A stretch of 64,000 bases of DNA, taken from the NCBI RefSeq assembly GCF_019237615.1, contig NZ_JAFAGT010000096.1:1-64000 (forward strand), read 5' to 3'. The notes under the pieces were generated by a model, which ran no database searches, was not told the DNA's origin, and worked only from the letters and a program-made list of their open reading frames with translations. This DNA comes from Roseateles sp. Its GTDB lineage: Bacteria; Pseudomonadota; Gammaproteobacteria; Burkholderiales; Burkholderiaceae_C. Shown one piece after another: positions 56,405 to 64,000 of the stretch (position 1 is the first letter of the stretch; every line of letters begins with the position of its first letter). Position numbers and translations under genes: made by a program.

Positions 56405-57787
56405 TCACGCCTCGCCCGGCGTGCCGCCCAGGCGGTACCAGTCCAGCTTGCGCGTGAGCGTCATCACGGCCGCCAGCACGGCGAATAGCAGCACGGCGCC
56501 GATGACCAGGGCCGTCTGCTCGCGGCTCAGCAGCACGTAGAGGGCGCCGTAGAGCAGCGCAATGCCGCCGCCGAAGGCCGCGCCGCGCAGCCAGCCACCC
56601 AGCATGGCCGCGGCGTACTGCGTCAGCACCAGGGCCGCCGCGCCGGCCGCGATCAGATACGCCTTCACAAAGGACAGATGCTCCGACAGGCTGAGCAGGA
56701 GCAGGAAGAAGAGGCTGAGTGCCATGCCGACGAGCAGGTACTGCACCGGGTGCACGCGTCGGCCGGTCAGCAGCTCGGTCAGGCCGACGGTGACGAAGGT
56801 CAGCGCGATGAACATCAGGCCGTACTTGATGGCACGGTCGCTCATGACATAGGGGTTCACGGGGTCGATCAGCTCGACGGCCAAGATGTCGAGCCCGCCA
56901 CCTTTGGCCGCCTTGCCGGCCTCGGGATAGGGTGGCGCCACGGCGCCGTCATCCGACAGATCCGGCAAGGGGCGGCCGGCCTGCACATCGGCGACGGCGG
57001 TGCTGGCCAGCGACGAGACCTGCCAGCGCGCCGTGAAGCCGCTGACGCCGATCTGGTGTTCGATGGGCAGGAACTGGCCCGTGAAGCTCGGATGCGGCCA
57101 GCTCGACTGCAGCACCACCTGGGTGTCGCTCGCGGCCGGCACGATGCCCAGCCGCTGGCTGCCGACGAGGCTGAGCTTGAGCGACACCAGAAGCGGCTCC
57201 TCCGCGCGCAGTTCGGGCAGCACCGCGTGCATGCCACCGCGGAAGGCCGGGATGGTGGTGCCTGGCCGCAGGGCCAGTTCACGGCCATCGCGTCGCAGCT
57301 CGGCGGTGCGGATGCCGCGCGTGTCGCTCAACGCGACGATGATCGTCGGGTCGCCGCAGGCCAGCCTGCCGTTCGCGTGCTCCGCCTTGGGCTGCAGCGC
57401 CGTCAGCGTGTCCCAGCGGGCCTCGACATCGAGCTGGCTGGCGTAGGTGTTGACCTTGAACAGGCCGCGCTTCCTGACCTCCGGACTGATGCCACCGCTG
57501 ACGTGCAGCTTGGTGGGGGCGGCCGCCAACCAGAAGTCGCGCGACTCGACGGCCTCATTCTTGCCATCGGTGATCGGCACCACCCAGCTCTCCTTGCAGG
57601 ACCGGACCAGCAACGGCCCGGCCAGCGCCTGGGCGCCCGCCAGCGACTGCTCGACGCTCTGTGCAGCCTCGCGTTGTCGGATCTGCCGTTCACGCGTGAG
57701 TCCGCCGATCTGGGCGAGCACGATGCACAGCAGCAGGGTGACGAAGGCCAGGATGGCCAGCTTGGCGAAAGCGGGATTGGGCTTCAT
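56405..57787 (-). CDS. creD: Inner-membrane protein CreD
   Basis: A 460-residue membrane protein of the CreD family. One N-terminal helix (KLAILAFVTLLLCIVLAQIGGL) is followed by a long periplasmic domain (about 35-310) with RRDGRELALRPGTTIPAFRGGMHAVL, PIEHQIGVSGFTARWQVSSLA and PVNPYVMSDRAIKYGLMFI. Five or six helices follow to the C terminus (LTELLTGRRVHPVQYLLVGMALSLFFLLLLSL). In E. coli and Aeromonas its expression is controlled by CreBC and linked to envelope integrity and beta-lactam response. It is the last gene of the nitronate monooxygenase-creB-creC-creD unit. Confidence 0.92.
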   Translation of the reverse strand: MKPNPAFAKLAILAFVTLLLCIVLAQIGGLTRERQIRQREAAQSVEQSLAGAQALAGPLLVRSCKESWVVPITDGKNEAVESRDFWLAAAPTKLHVSGGISPEVRKRGLFKVNTYASQLDVEARWDTLTALQPKAEHANGRLACGDPTIIVALSDTRGIRTAELRRDGRELALRPGTTIPAFRGGMHAVLPELRAEEPLLVSLKLSLVGSQRLGIVPAASDTQVVLQSSWPHPSFTGQFLPIEHQIGVSGFTARWQVSSLASTAVADVQAGRPLPDLSDDGAVAPPYPEAGKAAKGGGLDILAVELIDPVNPYVMSDRAIKYGLMFIALTFVTVGLTELLTGRRVHPVQYLLVGMALSLFFLLLLSLSEHLSFVKAYLIAAGAAALVLTQYAAAMLGGWLRGAAFGGGIALLYGALYVLLSREQTALVIGAVLLFAVLAAVMTLTRKLDWYRLGGTPGEA

Positions 57788-57846
57788 GCCGCCAGCATCG
57801 CCAGCGGTCGTGAGGCGACGACGAAGTGCGTGAAGCGACGGTGAAG

Positions 57847-59271
57847 TCAGCGCGGCAGGATCAGCGTCACCCTCAGCCCCGGCCGCGCGGCCTCGAAGGC
57901 CAGCCGCCCGCCGTGCAGCTCGGCGATGCGGCGCGCGATGGCCAGGCCCAGGCCGGAGCCCTTGACGAGGCTGCCCGGCCGCGCCGTCGAGAAGAAGCGC
58001 TTGCCCAGCTGCGCGAAGGCAGCCGGCGGCACGCCGGGGCCGTGGTCGCGCAGGGCCAGGCCCACGCCCGTGGGCGTCGCGCCGATGGCGAGTTCCAGCG
58101 TCGATCCGGCGGGCGCGAAGTCGATGGCGTTGACGAGCAGGTTGCCGAAGGCCAGCTCCAGCAGCACCGTGTCGGCGTCCACGACCACGTTCTCGCGGGC
58201 CGTCCACACGACGTTCAGGCGCTTCTGTGCCAGCCGCGGCGCCTGACGCTCCAGCTGGCCCCCGACCCAGTCGGTCAGCGCCACGCGCTGGCGCTCCCCC
58301 AGCCCGACCTGTGCTTCCAGTTGCGACAGCGCCAGTACCCGCTCCACCAACGTCTGCAGCCGCGCAGTCTGGTCCAGCACCTGGGCGGCGAAGCGCTGGC
58401 GGTCGGCGGCGGGCAGATCGTCCTGCAGCAGTTCACCACTGGCGCGCAGCGCGGCCAGTGGACTCTTGAGCTCGTGTGTAAGCGCGCGCACGTCGTGCTC
58501 CAGTTGCTCGCGGCCTTCGAGCCGGCGGCGCATGTCGTCCATCGCGTGTGCCAGGTCGCCCAGTTCGCCGGGCATGACGGGCGGCGCGATGGCCTGGCCG
58601 GCCTGGGCCTGCTGGGCGTAGCGACGCAGCCGCCGCACCGAGGCCACCAGCCACAGCGTCACCGCGACGCCGATGACCAGGCTGGCCGCCAGCAGCGCGG
58701 CGCCGGCCCAGAACACGCGCCTCTCGGCGCGGTCGATGAAGCGCTGCACGCTGGCCACCGGCTTGGCGACGCTGACGACGCCCAGCGTGCGGCCGTCCTT
58801 CAGCACCGGCGCGGCGACGACGAGCACGGTGCTGCGGTCGTCGGCCCGGTAGCTGCGCGAGGAGCGTGCGCCATAGTCGCCGCGCAGCGTCAGTGCCACG
58901 TCGCGCCATTGCGAGTAGTCCTGCCCGACGGCCGTGGGCTGGCCGGAGTCGAGCACCACGCGGCCGGTCGCGTCCGTCACGTAGATGCGCAGGTCCAGGC
59001 TCTGCTTGCGCAGGCCCCAGATCATCACGTCCACGTCGCGCCTGGCATAGCGCCGCAGCTGGGTGGCCAGCCGCCCGTCGGGCAGGACGCCGCCGGCGGC
59101 CATCTCGTCCGTGGCTGCCTCGGCCAGGAGGTGGGCCGTGTCCACCATCAGGTCTTCCATGACCTCGCGCACGCTGGGCTTGACCTCGGCCAGGAAGACC
59201 TTGAGCAGCAGTACGGCGCTGAGGCCGGCGATGAGGAAGAAGCCGAAGAAGACCCTGAGCCCGAGTCTCAT
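57847..59271 (-). CDS. creC: Sensor histidine kinase CreC
   Basis: A 474-residue kinase. N-terminal helix (VFFGFFLIAGLSAVLLLKVFL), periplasmic CreC-type domain (about 30-185) with DMVDTAHLLAEAATDEM-like and IYVTDATGRVVLDS segments, second helix (VFWAGAALLAASLVIGVAVTLWLVA), HAMP, HisKA with ALTHELKSPLAALRASGE, and HATPase with GNLLVNAIDFAP and GSGLGLAIARRIAELHGG. The phospho-histidine lies in ALTHELKSP. It pairs with CreB, whose stop is three bases upstream. In E. coli CreC responds to carbon-source and envelope signals. ATG at 59271. Confidence 0.92.
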   Translation of the reverse strand: MRLGLRVFFGFFLIAGLSAVLLLKVFLAEVKPSVREVMEDLMVDTAHLLAEAATDEMAAGGVLPDGRLATQLRRYARRDVDVMIWGLRKQSLDLRIYVTDATGRVVLDSGQPTAVGQDYSQWRDVALTLRGDYGARSSRSYRADDRSTVLVVAAPVLKDGRTLGVVSVAKPVASVQRFIDRAERRVFWAGAALLAASLVIGVAVTLWLVASVRRLRRYAQQAQAGQAIAPPVMPGELGDLAHAMDDMRRRLEGREQLEHDVRALTHELKSPLAALRASGELLQDDLPAADRQRFAAQVLDQTARLQTLVERVLALSQLEAQVGLGERQRVALTDWVGGQLERQAPRLAQKRLNVVWTARENVVVDADTVLLELAFGNLLVNAIDFAPAGSTLELAIGATPTGVGLALRDHGPGVPPAAFAQLGKRFFSTARPGSLVKGSGLGLAIARRIAELHGGRLAFEAARPGLRVTLILPR

Positions 59272-59274
59272 CGG

Positions 59275-59934
59275 CTAAGGCTCCAGGGAGTAGCCCAGGC
59301 CGCGGTGCGTCTTGATCGGGTCGCGCGCCGGCGCGGCCTCGCGCAGCTTGGCGCGCAGTGTCTTGATGTGCGTGTCCACGGTGCGGTCCGTGCTCTCGGC
59401 GCTGCTGCCCCAGACGGCGTCCAGCAGCGTGTCGCGGCTGTGGATGCGCTGCGGTGCGCGCAGCAGGTAGGTCAGCAGCCCGAGCTCCAGCTTGGTGAGG
59501 TGCAGCGGCACGCCGTCCAGGCTCACGCGTGTGCCGTCCACCCTGAAGCCTGCCGTCGCTGGCGGTGTCGCCTGGGCGCGGCGCAGCAGCGCGCGCACGC
59601 GGGCCACCAGCTCGCGCGGGCTGAAGGGCTTGGCGAGGTAGTCGTCGGCGCCCAGTTCCAGGCCGAGCACGCGGTCCATCTCGTCGCTGCGTGCGCTGAG
59701 CACGATGACGGGCAGACGGGAGAGCGGGCCGCTGCGCAGCTCGCGGCACAGGTCCAGGCCATGGCCGTCGGGCAGGCCGATGTCGAGTATGAGCAGCTCC
59801 GGCGGCGGCGCCGTGCGCAGCCGCTCGCGCGCCTCTGCCAGCCAGGCGTGGTGCTCTACCGCGAAGCCCTCCCGTCGCAGCGCGAACACCACCGTGTCAG
59901 CGATGGCGGGATCGTCCTCCAGCAGCAGGATCAA
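59275..59934 (-). CDS. creB: Response regulator CreB
   Basis: A 219-residue OmpR-type regulator. Receiver: LILLLEDDPAIADTVVFAL, phospho-acceptor in LLILDIGLPDGHGLDL, LSARSDEMDRVLGLELGADDYLAKPFSPREL. Winged helix: LTKLELGLLTYLLRAPQRIHSRDTLLDAVW, DRTVDTHIKTLRAKLRE and THRGLGYSLEP. The start is TTG at 59934, overlapping the TGA of the upstream nitronate monooxygenase gene (TTGA), as no ATG is in a suitable place. Direct repeat cre-tags were not searched systematically. Confidence 0.92.
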   Translation of the reverse strand: MILLLEDDPAIADTVVFALRREGFAVEHHAWLAEARERLRTAPPPELLILDIGLPDGHGLDLCRELRSGPLSRLPVIVLSARSDEMDRVLGLELGADDYLAKPFSPRELVARVRALLRRAQATPPATAGFRVDGTRVSLDGVPLHLTKLELGLLTYLLRAPQRIHSRDTLLDAVWGSSAESTDRTVDTHIKTLRAKLREAAPARDPIKTHRGLGYSLEP

Positions 59935-60956
59935 GCGCGCCAGCCCTGGGTCAACGCGGCGACCAACTGCGCCGCCGAGCCGGGTGCGCGGTTGAGCGGC
60001 AGGGCCTGGCCGGCCCACAGGCTGATGAAGTCGGCCCGGCCGGCCTTGGCGGCGGCCTGGCGCATGCCCCGGCTGGCGGCATTGGGTTGAGGGAAGTCGG
60101 GCAGGGCCACGCCGTCCAGCTCGCGCGTGACGCGGTTGGCGACGCCGCGCGCGAAGCGGCCGGAGAAGGCGCGCGTCAGCGTCGAGTCGGCGTCCTGCGC
60201 CGCCAGCAGCGCCGCTCGGTAGGCGGGCGACAGCGGGCATTCGTCGACAAGCAGGAAGGCCGTGCCCGCCGTCACCGCACCGGCGCCCAGCGCCTGGGCC
60301 GCCGCGACGCCACGGGCATCGGCGATGCCGCCGGCGGCGATGACGGGGATGTCCAGCGCATCGACGAGCAGGGGCACCAGGGCCATGGTGCCGATCAGCG
60401 CGCCCTCGGGCGTGCCGAGGAAGCCGCCGCGGTGGCCGCCGGCTTCATAGCCCTGGGCGACGACGGCATCGACGCCGCTGGCCTGCAGCAGCCGTCCCTC
60501 GGCCACCTGCGTGGCGGTACCGATCACGGTGAAGCCCTGCGCCTTCAGCGCTGCCACCCGGGTCGCACCCGGGTCGCCCATGACGAAGCTGATGACGGCG
60601 GGTCGGGCGGCGACGGTGGCCGCCAGCTGGGCCTCGAAGTCCTCCTCGCAGCGCTCGGGCCGGGTCGGCGCGGGCAGGCCCAGCTCGGCATGCCAGACGG
60701 CCAGGCGGGCGAGGTAGGCGTCCAGCGCCGCGTCGTCGCGTCGCCAGGGCTGGGGGCAGAAGAGGTTGATGCCGAAGGGCCGGTCGGTGCGGGCCCGGAT
60801 GTCGGCGGCGATCTCGGCAATGCGGGCCGGCGCGAGGTAGGCCGCGCCCAGCTGGCCGAAGCCGCCGCCCGCACTGACGGCGGCCACAAGTGCGGCGCTG
60901 GAGGCCTCGCCGGCCATGGGCGCCATCCAGATCGGAGGCAGGTTGAAAAGGCTCAT
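59931..60956 (-). CDS. Nitronate monooxygenase (2-nitropropane dioxygenase family)
   Basis: A 341-residue FMN enzyme of TIM-barrel type. N-terminal PPIWMAPMAGEASSAALVAAVSAGGGFGQLGAA; central VVAQGYEAGGHRGGFLG; phosphate-binding IPVIAAGGIADARGVAAAQALGAGAVTAGTAFLLVDE. These match class I nitronate monooxygenases, which oxidise propionate-3-nitronate and related compounds. Its stop overlaps the creB start, so it is the first gene of the cre operon here, which is not the E. coli layout. It follows MarC by four bases on the same strand. Confidence 0.92.
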   Translation of the reverse strand: MSLFNLPPIWMAPMAGEASSAALVAAVSAGGGFGQLGAAYLAPARIAEIAADIRARTDRPFGINLFCPQPWRRDDAALDAYLARLAVWHAELGLPAPTRPERCEEDFEAQLAATVAARPAVISFVMGDPGATRVAALKAQGFTVIGTATQVAEGRLLQASGVDAVVAQGYEAGGHRGGFLGTPEGALIGTMALVPLLVDALDIPVIAAGGIADARGVAAAQALGAGAVTAGTAFLLVDECPLSPAYRAALLAAQDADSTLTRAFSGRFARGVANRVTRELDGVALPDFPQPNAASRGMRQAAAKAGRADFISLWAGQALPLNRAPGSAAQLVAALTQGWRA

Positions 60957-60960
60957 GGCG

Positions 60961-61602
60961 TCAACTCACGGTGCGTGCTGCCAGTATGGGGAAGAGCTTG
61001 ATGAGGCCGTCGGACAGCAGCTCCACGGCCAGCGCGGCGAGGATGAGGCCCATCAGCCGCGTCATGATGTTGATGCCGGTCTGGCCCAGCACCTTGGCGA
61101 TACGGCTGCTGGCCGAGAAGGTGAGGAAGGTGACCAGCCCGACGACCACGCCGTAGCCGCACAGCACCGCCAGCTCCCACCAGTGCCGGGTCTTGTCGGC
61201 GTAGATCACCATGGTCGAGATGGTGGCAGGGCCGGTCAGCAGCGGAATGGCCAGCGGCACGACGGCGATGCTGGCGCCCGCGTCCGCCTTGCTGGAGCCC
61301 TCGGTGACGTCTTCCTTGCGCGCCTCGGCCGGCTTGGCGTTGAGCATCTGCAGCGAGCTGATCAGCAGCAGGCAGCCGCCGCCGACCTGGAAGCTGGCCA
61401 GCGAAATGTTGAAGAACTCGATGATCTTCAGCCCGAACAGCGCCGAGAGCGCGATGACGATGCCGGCCGTGCAGGCGCTGACCAGGATGGTCCGGCGCCG
61501 CTGCGGGCGCGTGAAGGCGGACGTGAAGTGGATGAAGAAGGGCACCACGCCGACCGGGTTGACGATGGCCAGCAGCGCGACGAGAGGCTTGTAGATATCC
61601 AT
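60961..61602 (-). CDS. MarC family membrane protein
   Basis: A 213-residue membrane protein with six helices in two repeats. It begins YKPLVALLAIVNPVGVVPFF, the MarC N-terminal signature, and has VVPLAIPLLTGPATISTMVIY in the middle and NIMTRLMGLILAALAVELLSDGL at the end. Function unknown; the name comes from the E. coli mar region but MarC is not an antibiotic-resistance determinant. It lies upstream of the nitronate monooxygenase in the same direction with a gap of four bases, so both are probably co-transcribed with creBCD. Confidence 0.92.
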   Translation of the reverse strand: MDIYKPLVALLAIVNPVGVVPFFIHFTSAFTRPQRRRTILVSACTAGIVIALSALFGLKIIEFFNISLASFQVGGGCLLLISSLQMLNAKPAEARKEDVTEGSSKADAGASIAVVPLAIPLLTGPATISTMVIYADKTRHWWELAVLCGYGVVVGLVTFLTFSASSRIAKVLGQTGINIMTRLMGLILAALAVELLSDGLIKLFPILAARTVS

Positions 61603-61617
61603 GCCGGCAATTGTGGG

Positions 61618-62388
61618 TCAGGCGTCCTGGCTCAGTGCGCGCAGATAGTCCAGCCCCGCCGCGCCGCGAGCCCCCCACCAGCTCAGCAACTCGCCGTCGA
61701 CCAGTTGCACGTGAGCCCGCGGGCACAGCGCCTGCGCCTCGGCCAGGTGCTCTGGGCCGAAGCGATAGGGCTCGGAGCTGAGCAGCACGCGGTCTATGTC
61801 GCCCAGCCAGGCTTCGTCGCCGCGCAACACGGGGTAGCGGCCGGCACCCTGGGCGCCGCCGAGGGCATCCGGCCAGCTGCGCCAGCCGCCCTCGGCCAGC
61901 AGCGTGGAGATGTAGGTGTCGCGGGCCACCGTCATCCAGGGCTCGCGCCAGATCAGGTAGAGCACGTTCTCACGCGGCCCCGCCACGCCGCGGCAGCGCC
62001 GGAGGGCGGCGCGGAACTCGGCGGACAGCGTCGCGGCCCGCTCGTTCACGCCGGGCTCGCCGGCAAAGGCCGCGCGCAGCTGCTCGAACAGCGCCAGGTT
62101 GTCCTCGGGCCGGCAGGGGTGGGTCACGATGACGTGTGGCACGAAGGCACGCAGCGCCTCGGCCGTCTCGCGCCGGTTCTCGTCGACGTTAAGCACAACA
62201 TGGGTCGGTGCGAGCGCCCGCAGCTTGGCAAGATTCACGTCCTTGGTGCCGCCCACCTTGGGCACGGCCGCGACGGCCTCTGCGGGATGGATGCAGAAAC
62301 CGGTGCGCGCGACGAGGCAGGGCCCCAGGCCCAGGGCCACCAGCGTCTCTGTCGCGCTGGGCACCAGGCTGGCGATGCGCGGCCTCAT
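61618..62388 (-). CDS. Cobalamin-binding protein (BtuF/ABC-binding type)
   Basis: A 256-residue protein of the class III periplasmic-binding family. It starts RIASLVPSATETLVALGLG, typical of cobalamin-binding BtuF-like proteins, and has KVGGTKDVNLAKLRALAPTHVVLNVDENR, LYLIWREPWMTVARDTYI and LLSSEPYRFGPEHL. No signal peptide is seen, as in a betaproteobacterial subgroup annotated as cobalamin-binding protein, so it may stay in the cytoplasm or be reached by leaderless export. It overlaps the upstream membrane protein gene by ATGA. Transport partners btuC and btuD are not in the window. Confidence 0.82.
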   Translation of the reverse strand: MRPRIASLVPSATETLVALGLGPCLVARTGFCIHPAEAVAAVPKVGGTKDVNLAKLRALAPTHVVLNVDENRRETAEALRAFVPHVIVTHPCRPEDNLALFEQLRAAFAGEPGVNERAATLSAEFRAALRRCRGVAGPRENVLYLIWREPWMTVARDTYISTLLAEGGWRSWPDALGGAQGAGRYPVLRGDEAWLGDIDRVLLSSEPYRFGPEHLAEAQALCPRAHVQLVDGELLSWWGARGAAGLDYLRALSQDA

Positions 62389-63284
62389 CCTTCTTCCGTC
62401 AGCGCCAGGTAGACCGCGCAGCAGCCGCGCAGCCAAACAAGGGTCGGCAGCACCAGTGCGATGGCGAACACGACGCCGCCGCCGATCAGCGCGGCCAGGC
62501 CCAGCGACCCGCCCTGCAGCGGCATGCCGGCGGCGCCGAAGCCGCGCGGGCCCAGGCCCATGACGCCGGCCAGCAACTGGCCGGCCGGCAGCTCGACCCC
62601 GGCGCCCAGGATGGCCAGGCCCGCCACCAGCCGGCCGCCGCTGACGACGACGAAGCTGACGGCGGCCGTGGCCAGCGCGGTCAGCACGTAGACGGCGGCC
62701 ATCAGCAGGGCCGTCTCGGGCAGGCCGTGGCGCAGGCGCCCGCGCAGGAAGGCCAGCACGCCGGCGCTGTGCTGGCCGGCCCAGACCGCTGGTCCGGCCA
62801 GCGGTCCGACGAGGACGGCCAGCGCGAAGGCGATGCCGCCCAGCACCAGCACGCCCAGCGGCAGCACGACGGCCAGCAGCGGCGCGCCCACGACGGGCCA
62901 GCGCGTCGCCCACAGCAGGCCAGCCAGGATGGCGGCGGCCAGCGCCGCCAAGGCCAGGCAGGCCAGCAGGGCCAGCAGCACGCGGTGGGCGCTGCGCAGC
63001 GCGTCCGAGAACGCGTCCTGGGGATCGCGCACCGGCAGGCCGCGGGCCTGGTCCATCAGCATCAGGCCCGTGGCATTGACCCCGAAAAAAGCGACAGCCA
63101 GCGCCAGTCCCATCCACAGCGCGCTCAGCAGGTTCTGTTCGCGCACCAGGGCGGACTGGGCCATGGCCAGCAGCAGGCCGGCGAAGCAGAACCCCGCCAG
63201 CAATGCGTAGAGGGCACGCAGGTTGCGCAGCGCGTCGACGCTGGCGAGCACGCGGGAGAGGGCGGGGAGCAGGCTGGGAGTCAT
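62385..63284 (-). CDS. Hypothetical multi-pass membrane protein
   Basis: A 299-residue protein with about seven hydrophobic segments, among them ALYALLAGFCFAGLLLAMA, LLALLACLALAALAAAILAGL, VLVLGGIAFALAVLVGPLA, LMAAVYVLTALATAAVSFVVV and LIGGGVVFAIALVLPTLVWL. Loops are short and rich in Gly and Arg. No family is recognised. It is coupled to the cobalamin-binding gene by ATGA, so a role in the same process is possible but not shown. The ATG at 63284 is preferred; a much longer upstream frame overlaps the next gene's leader. Confidence 0.75.
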   Translation of the reverse strand: MTPSLLPALSRVLASVDALRNLRALYALLAGFCFAGLLLAMAQSALVREQNLLSALWMGLALAVAFFGVNATGLMLMDQARGLPVRDPQDAFSDALRSAHRVLLALLACLALAALAAAILAGLLWATRWPVVGAPLLAVVLPLGVLVLGGIAFALAVLVGPLAGPAVWAGQHSAGVLAFLRGRLRHGLPETALLMAAVYVLTALATAAVSFVVVSGGRLVAGLAILGAGVELPAGQLLAGVMGLGPRGFGAAGMPLQGGSLGLAALIGGGVVFAIALVLPTLVWLRGCCAVYLALTEEG

Positions 63285-63518
63285 GGATTCGGGGGGCGGG
63301 CGGCGATGGTATCGATGACGGCGCCATGACGCCCGGGAGCCGCCAGGGTTTGTGCTAAATCGTAAAAACAACACTTGTCGGAGTGCCGTCCCGCAATTTC
63401 GGCACCCCGCCACCATAATGAATTGCCTGTGTCTGGACGCCGCACCTTCGCTTGAATGGTTCACGATGGGTTGAAGCTCCACATGGTTTTTTGATTTTGA
63501 GAAGAGAAGGGCTTCCCC
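63285..63518 (+). promoter_or_regulatory. Leader/promoter region of RRM gene
   Basis: An AT-richer 234-base stretch between divergent genes. It holds an inverted repeat GTGCCG-N11-CGGCAC (63383-63405), a -10-like CATAAT (63414-63419) and a likely leader of about 95 bases ending in a purine-rich AGAAGAGAAGGG ribosome site. Long leaders are common in cold-inducible RNA-binding protein genes; regulation here is inferred. Confidence 0.45.
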
Positions 63519-63923
63519 ATGGGAAACAAGCTTTACGTGGGCAACCTTGCCTACAGCGTGCGTGACGAATCGCTGCAAGAAGCGTTCGGTCAATTCGGGA
63601 CCGTGACCTCCGCAAAGGTCATGATGGATCGCGAAACCGGTCGTTCCAAGGGTTTCGGCTTCGTGGAAATGGGTTCGGACGCCGAGGCCCAGGCAGCCAT
63701 CAACGGCATGAATGGCCAGGCCCTGGAAGGCCGCGCGATCGTCGTCAACGAGGCTCGTCCTCGTGAAGAGCGTCCGGGCGGCTTCGGCGGCGGTGGCCGT
63801 TCGGGCGGCGGCGGCTACGGTGGTGGCGGCGGCGGCTACGGCGGCGGTGGCCGCTCGGGTGGCGGCGGCTACGGCGGTGGTGGTGGCGGCTACGGCGGCG
63901 GTGGCCGTTCCGGCGGCTACTGA
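63519..63923 (+). CDS. Glycine-rich RRM RNA-binding protein
   Basis: A 134-residue protein. One RRM domain (1-82): RNP2 is KLYVGNLAYSV, RNP1 is SKGFGFVEM. The C-terminal about 48 residues are Gly with periodic Tyr and Arg-Ser (GGGRSGGGGYGGGG units), an RGG/GYG-like disordered tail. Such proteins are cold-inducible RNA chaperones in betaproteobacteria and cyanobacteria and can form condensates. The leader is long and the terminator strong, suggesting high expression. ATG at 63519 with AAGGG upstream. Confidence 0.93.
   Translation: MGNKLYVGNLAYSVRDESLQEAFGQFGTVTSAKVMMDRETGRSKGFGFVEMGSDAEAQAAINGMNGQALEGRAIVVNEARPREERPGGFGGGGRSGGGGYGGGGGGYGGGGRSGGGGYGGGGGGYGGGGRSGGY
63785..63920 (+). repeat. 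In-gene tandem repeat coding the Gly-rich tail
   Basis: About two and a half copies of a 54-base unit coding GGGGRSGGGGYGGGGGGY. Copies differ at third codon positions (GGC/GGT), so the unit is old or under selection against slippage. Not a CRISPR: no spacers. Confidence 0.8.
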
Positions 63924-63947
63924 TCGCCCCCCCTCGCAAGAGATCTG

Positions 63948-63980
63948 AACAAGGCGCCTTCGGGCGCCTTGTTCTTTTCT
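63948..63980 (+). terminator. Rho-independent terminator after RRM gene
   Basis: AACAAGGCGCC-TTCG-GGCGCCTTGTT followed by CTTTTCT, 24 bases after the stop. An 11-base perfect stem with TTCG tetraloop. Confidence 0.93.
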
Positions 63981-64000
63981 GGTGCGCCGATTCCGGCGCG

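Noticed and set aside
63785..63920. Short periodic repeat that might suggest a CRISPR-like array
   Set aside because: Repeat is coding (Gly-rich tail) with no unique spacers and no cas genes nearby.

Overview
The window reads as chromosomal DNA of a GC-rich betaproteobacterium, most likely Burkholderiales of the Roseateles/Rubrivivax/Leptothrix (Sphaerotilaceae) type. This rests on the strong CTG leucine bias, a DUF3567 gene, a PEP-CTERM sorting-signal protein, a creBCD operon behind a nitronate monooxygenase, and a fused indolepyruvate ferredoxin oxidoreductase. This is inference from gene families; no marker rRNA or tRNA gene is present. The first 600 bases have clearly different codon use and may not belong to the same genome.

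Layout. 1-2.4 kb: 3' part of an indolepyruvate oxidoreductase gene with a suspicious internal junction. 2.5-8.2 kb: an NTF2-like lipoprotein, then a tightly coupled stressosome-like operon (globin-RsbR, RsbS, a single protein fusing RsbT kinase to RsbX phosphatase, and a large hybrid histidine kinase with two receivers and an HPt domain). 8.2-16.6 kb: EamA transporter, cytochrome b561 plus two YceI proteins, an AlgZ/LytS-type kinase with a LytTR regulator and a small membrane protein, a LysR regulator divergent from a bile-acid-symporter-like transporter, and ferredoxin-NADP reductase. 16.6-22.1 kb: soxR with a near-perfect sox box facing a questin-oxidase-like gene; an XRE-cupin regulator with two GNAT genes; a dual-AAA ATPase. 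22.2-37.4 kb: mostly housekeeping and metabolic genes (DUF3567, DUF3108, a shortened fumarylacetoacetase-like protein, nucleoside hydrolase, Pat-like acetyltransferase, ProQ, leucyl aminopeptidase, DTW tRNA enzyme, DsbD-like reductase with partner, glutaminase, rRNA methyltransferase-like protein). 37.4-41 kb: PEP-CTERM protein and a large secreted PHP-domain lipoprotein.

41-50.8 kb: a c-type-heme DUF3365/HAMP sensor coupled to a Ser/Thr kinase; a three-gene operon of a Cys-nucleophile alpha/beta hydrolase, an acyl carrier protein and a ketoacyl synthase, divergent from a two-component system; a B12-binding radical SAM protein. 50.8-54.7 kb: a small accessory region with two XRE repressors, two copies of a Mutator-transposase-like gene (one broken), and an ECF sigma factor/FecR pair with no TonB receptor. 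54.7-64 kb: GMC oxidoreductase, creD-creC-creB-nitronate monooxygenase, MarC, a cobalamin-binding protein, a membrane protein and a glycine-rich RRM RNA-binding protein.

Signal transduction dominates: oxygen or redox sensing appears three times independently (globin stressosome, SoxR, c-type-heme sensor linked to a kinase). The strongest candidates for something new are the RsbT-RsbX fusion stressosome with its hybrid-kinase partner, the heme sensor/Ser-Thr kinase pair, the hydrolase-ACP-KS trio, and the XRE/Mutator-like/ECF sigma/FecR cassette. All calls come from reading the sequence; no database search was run.
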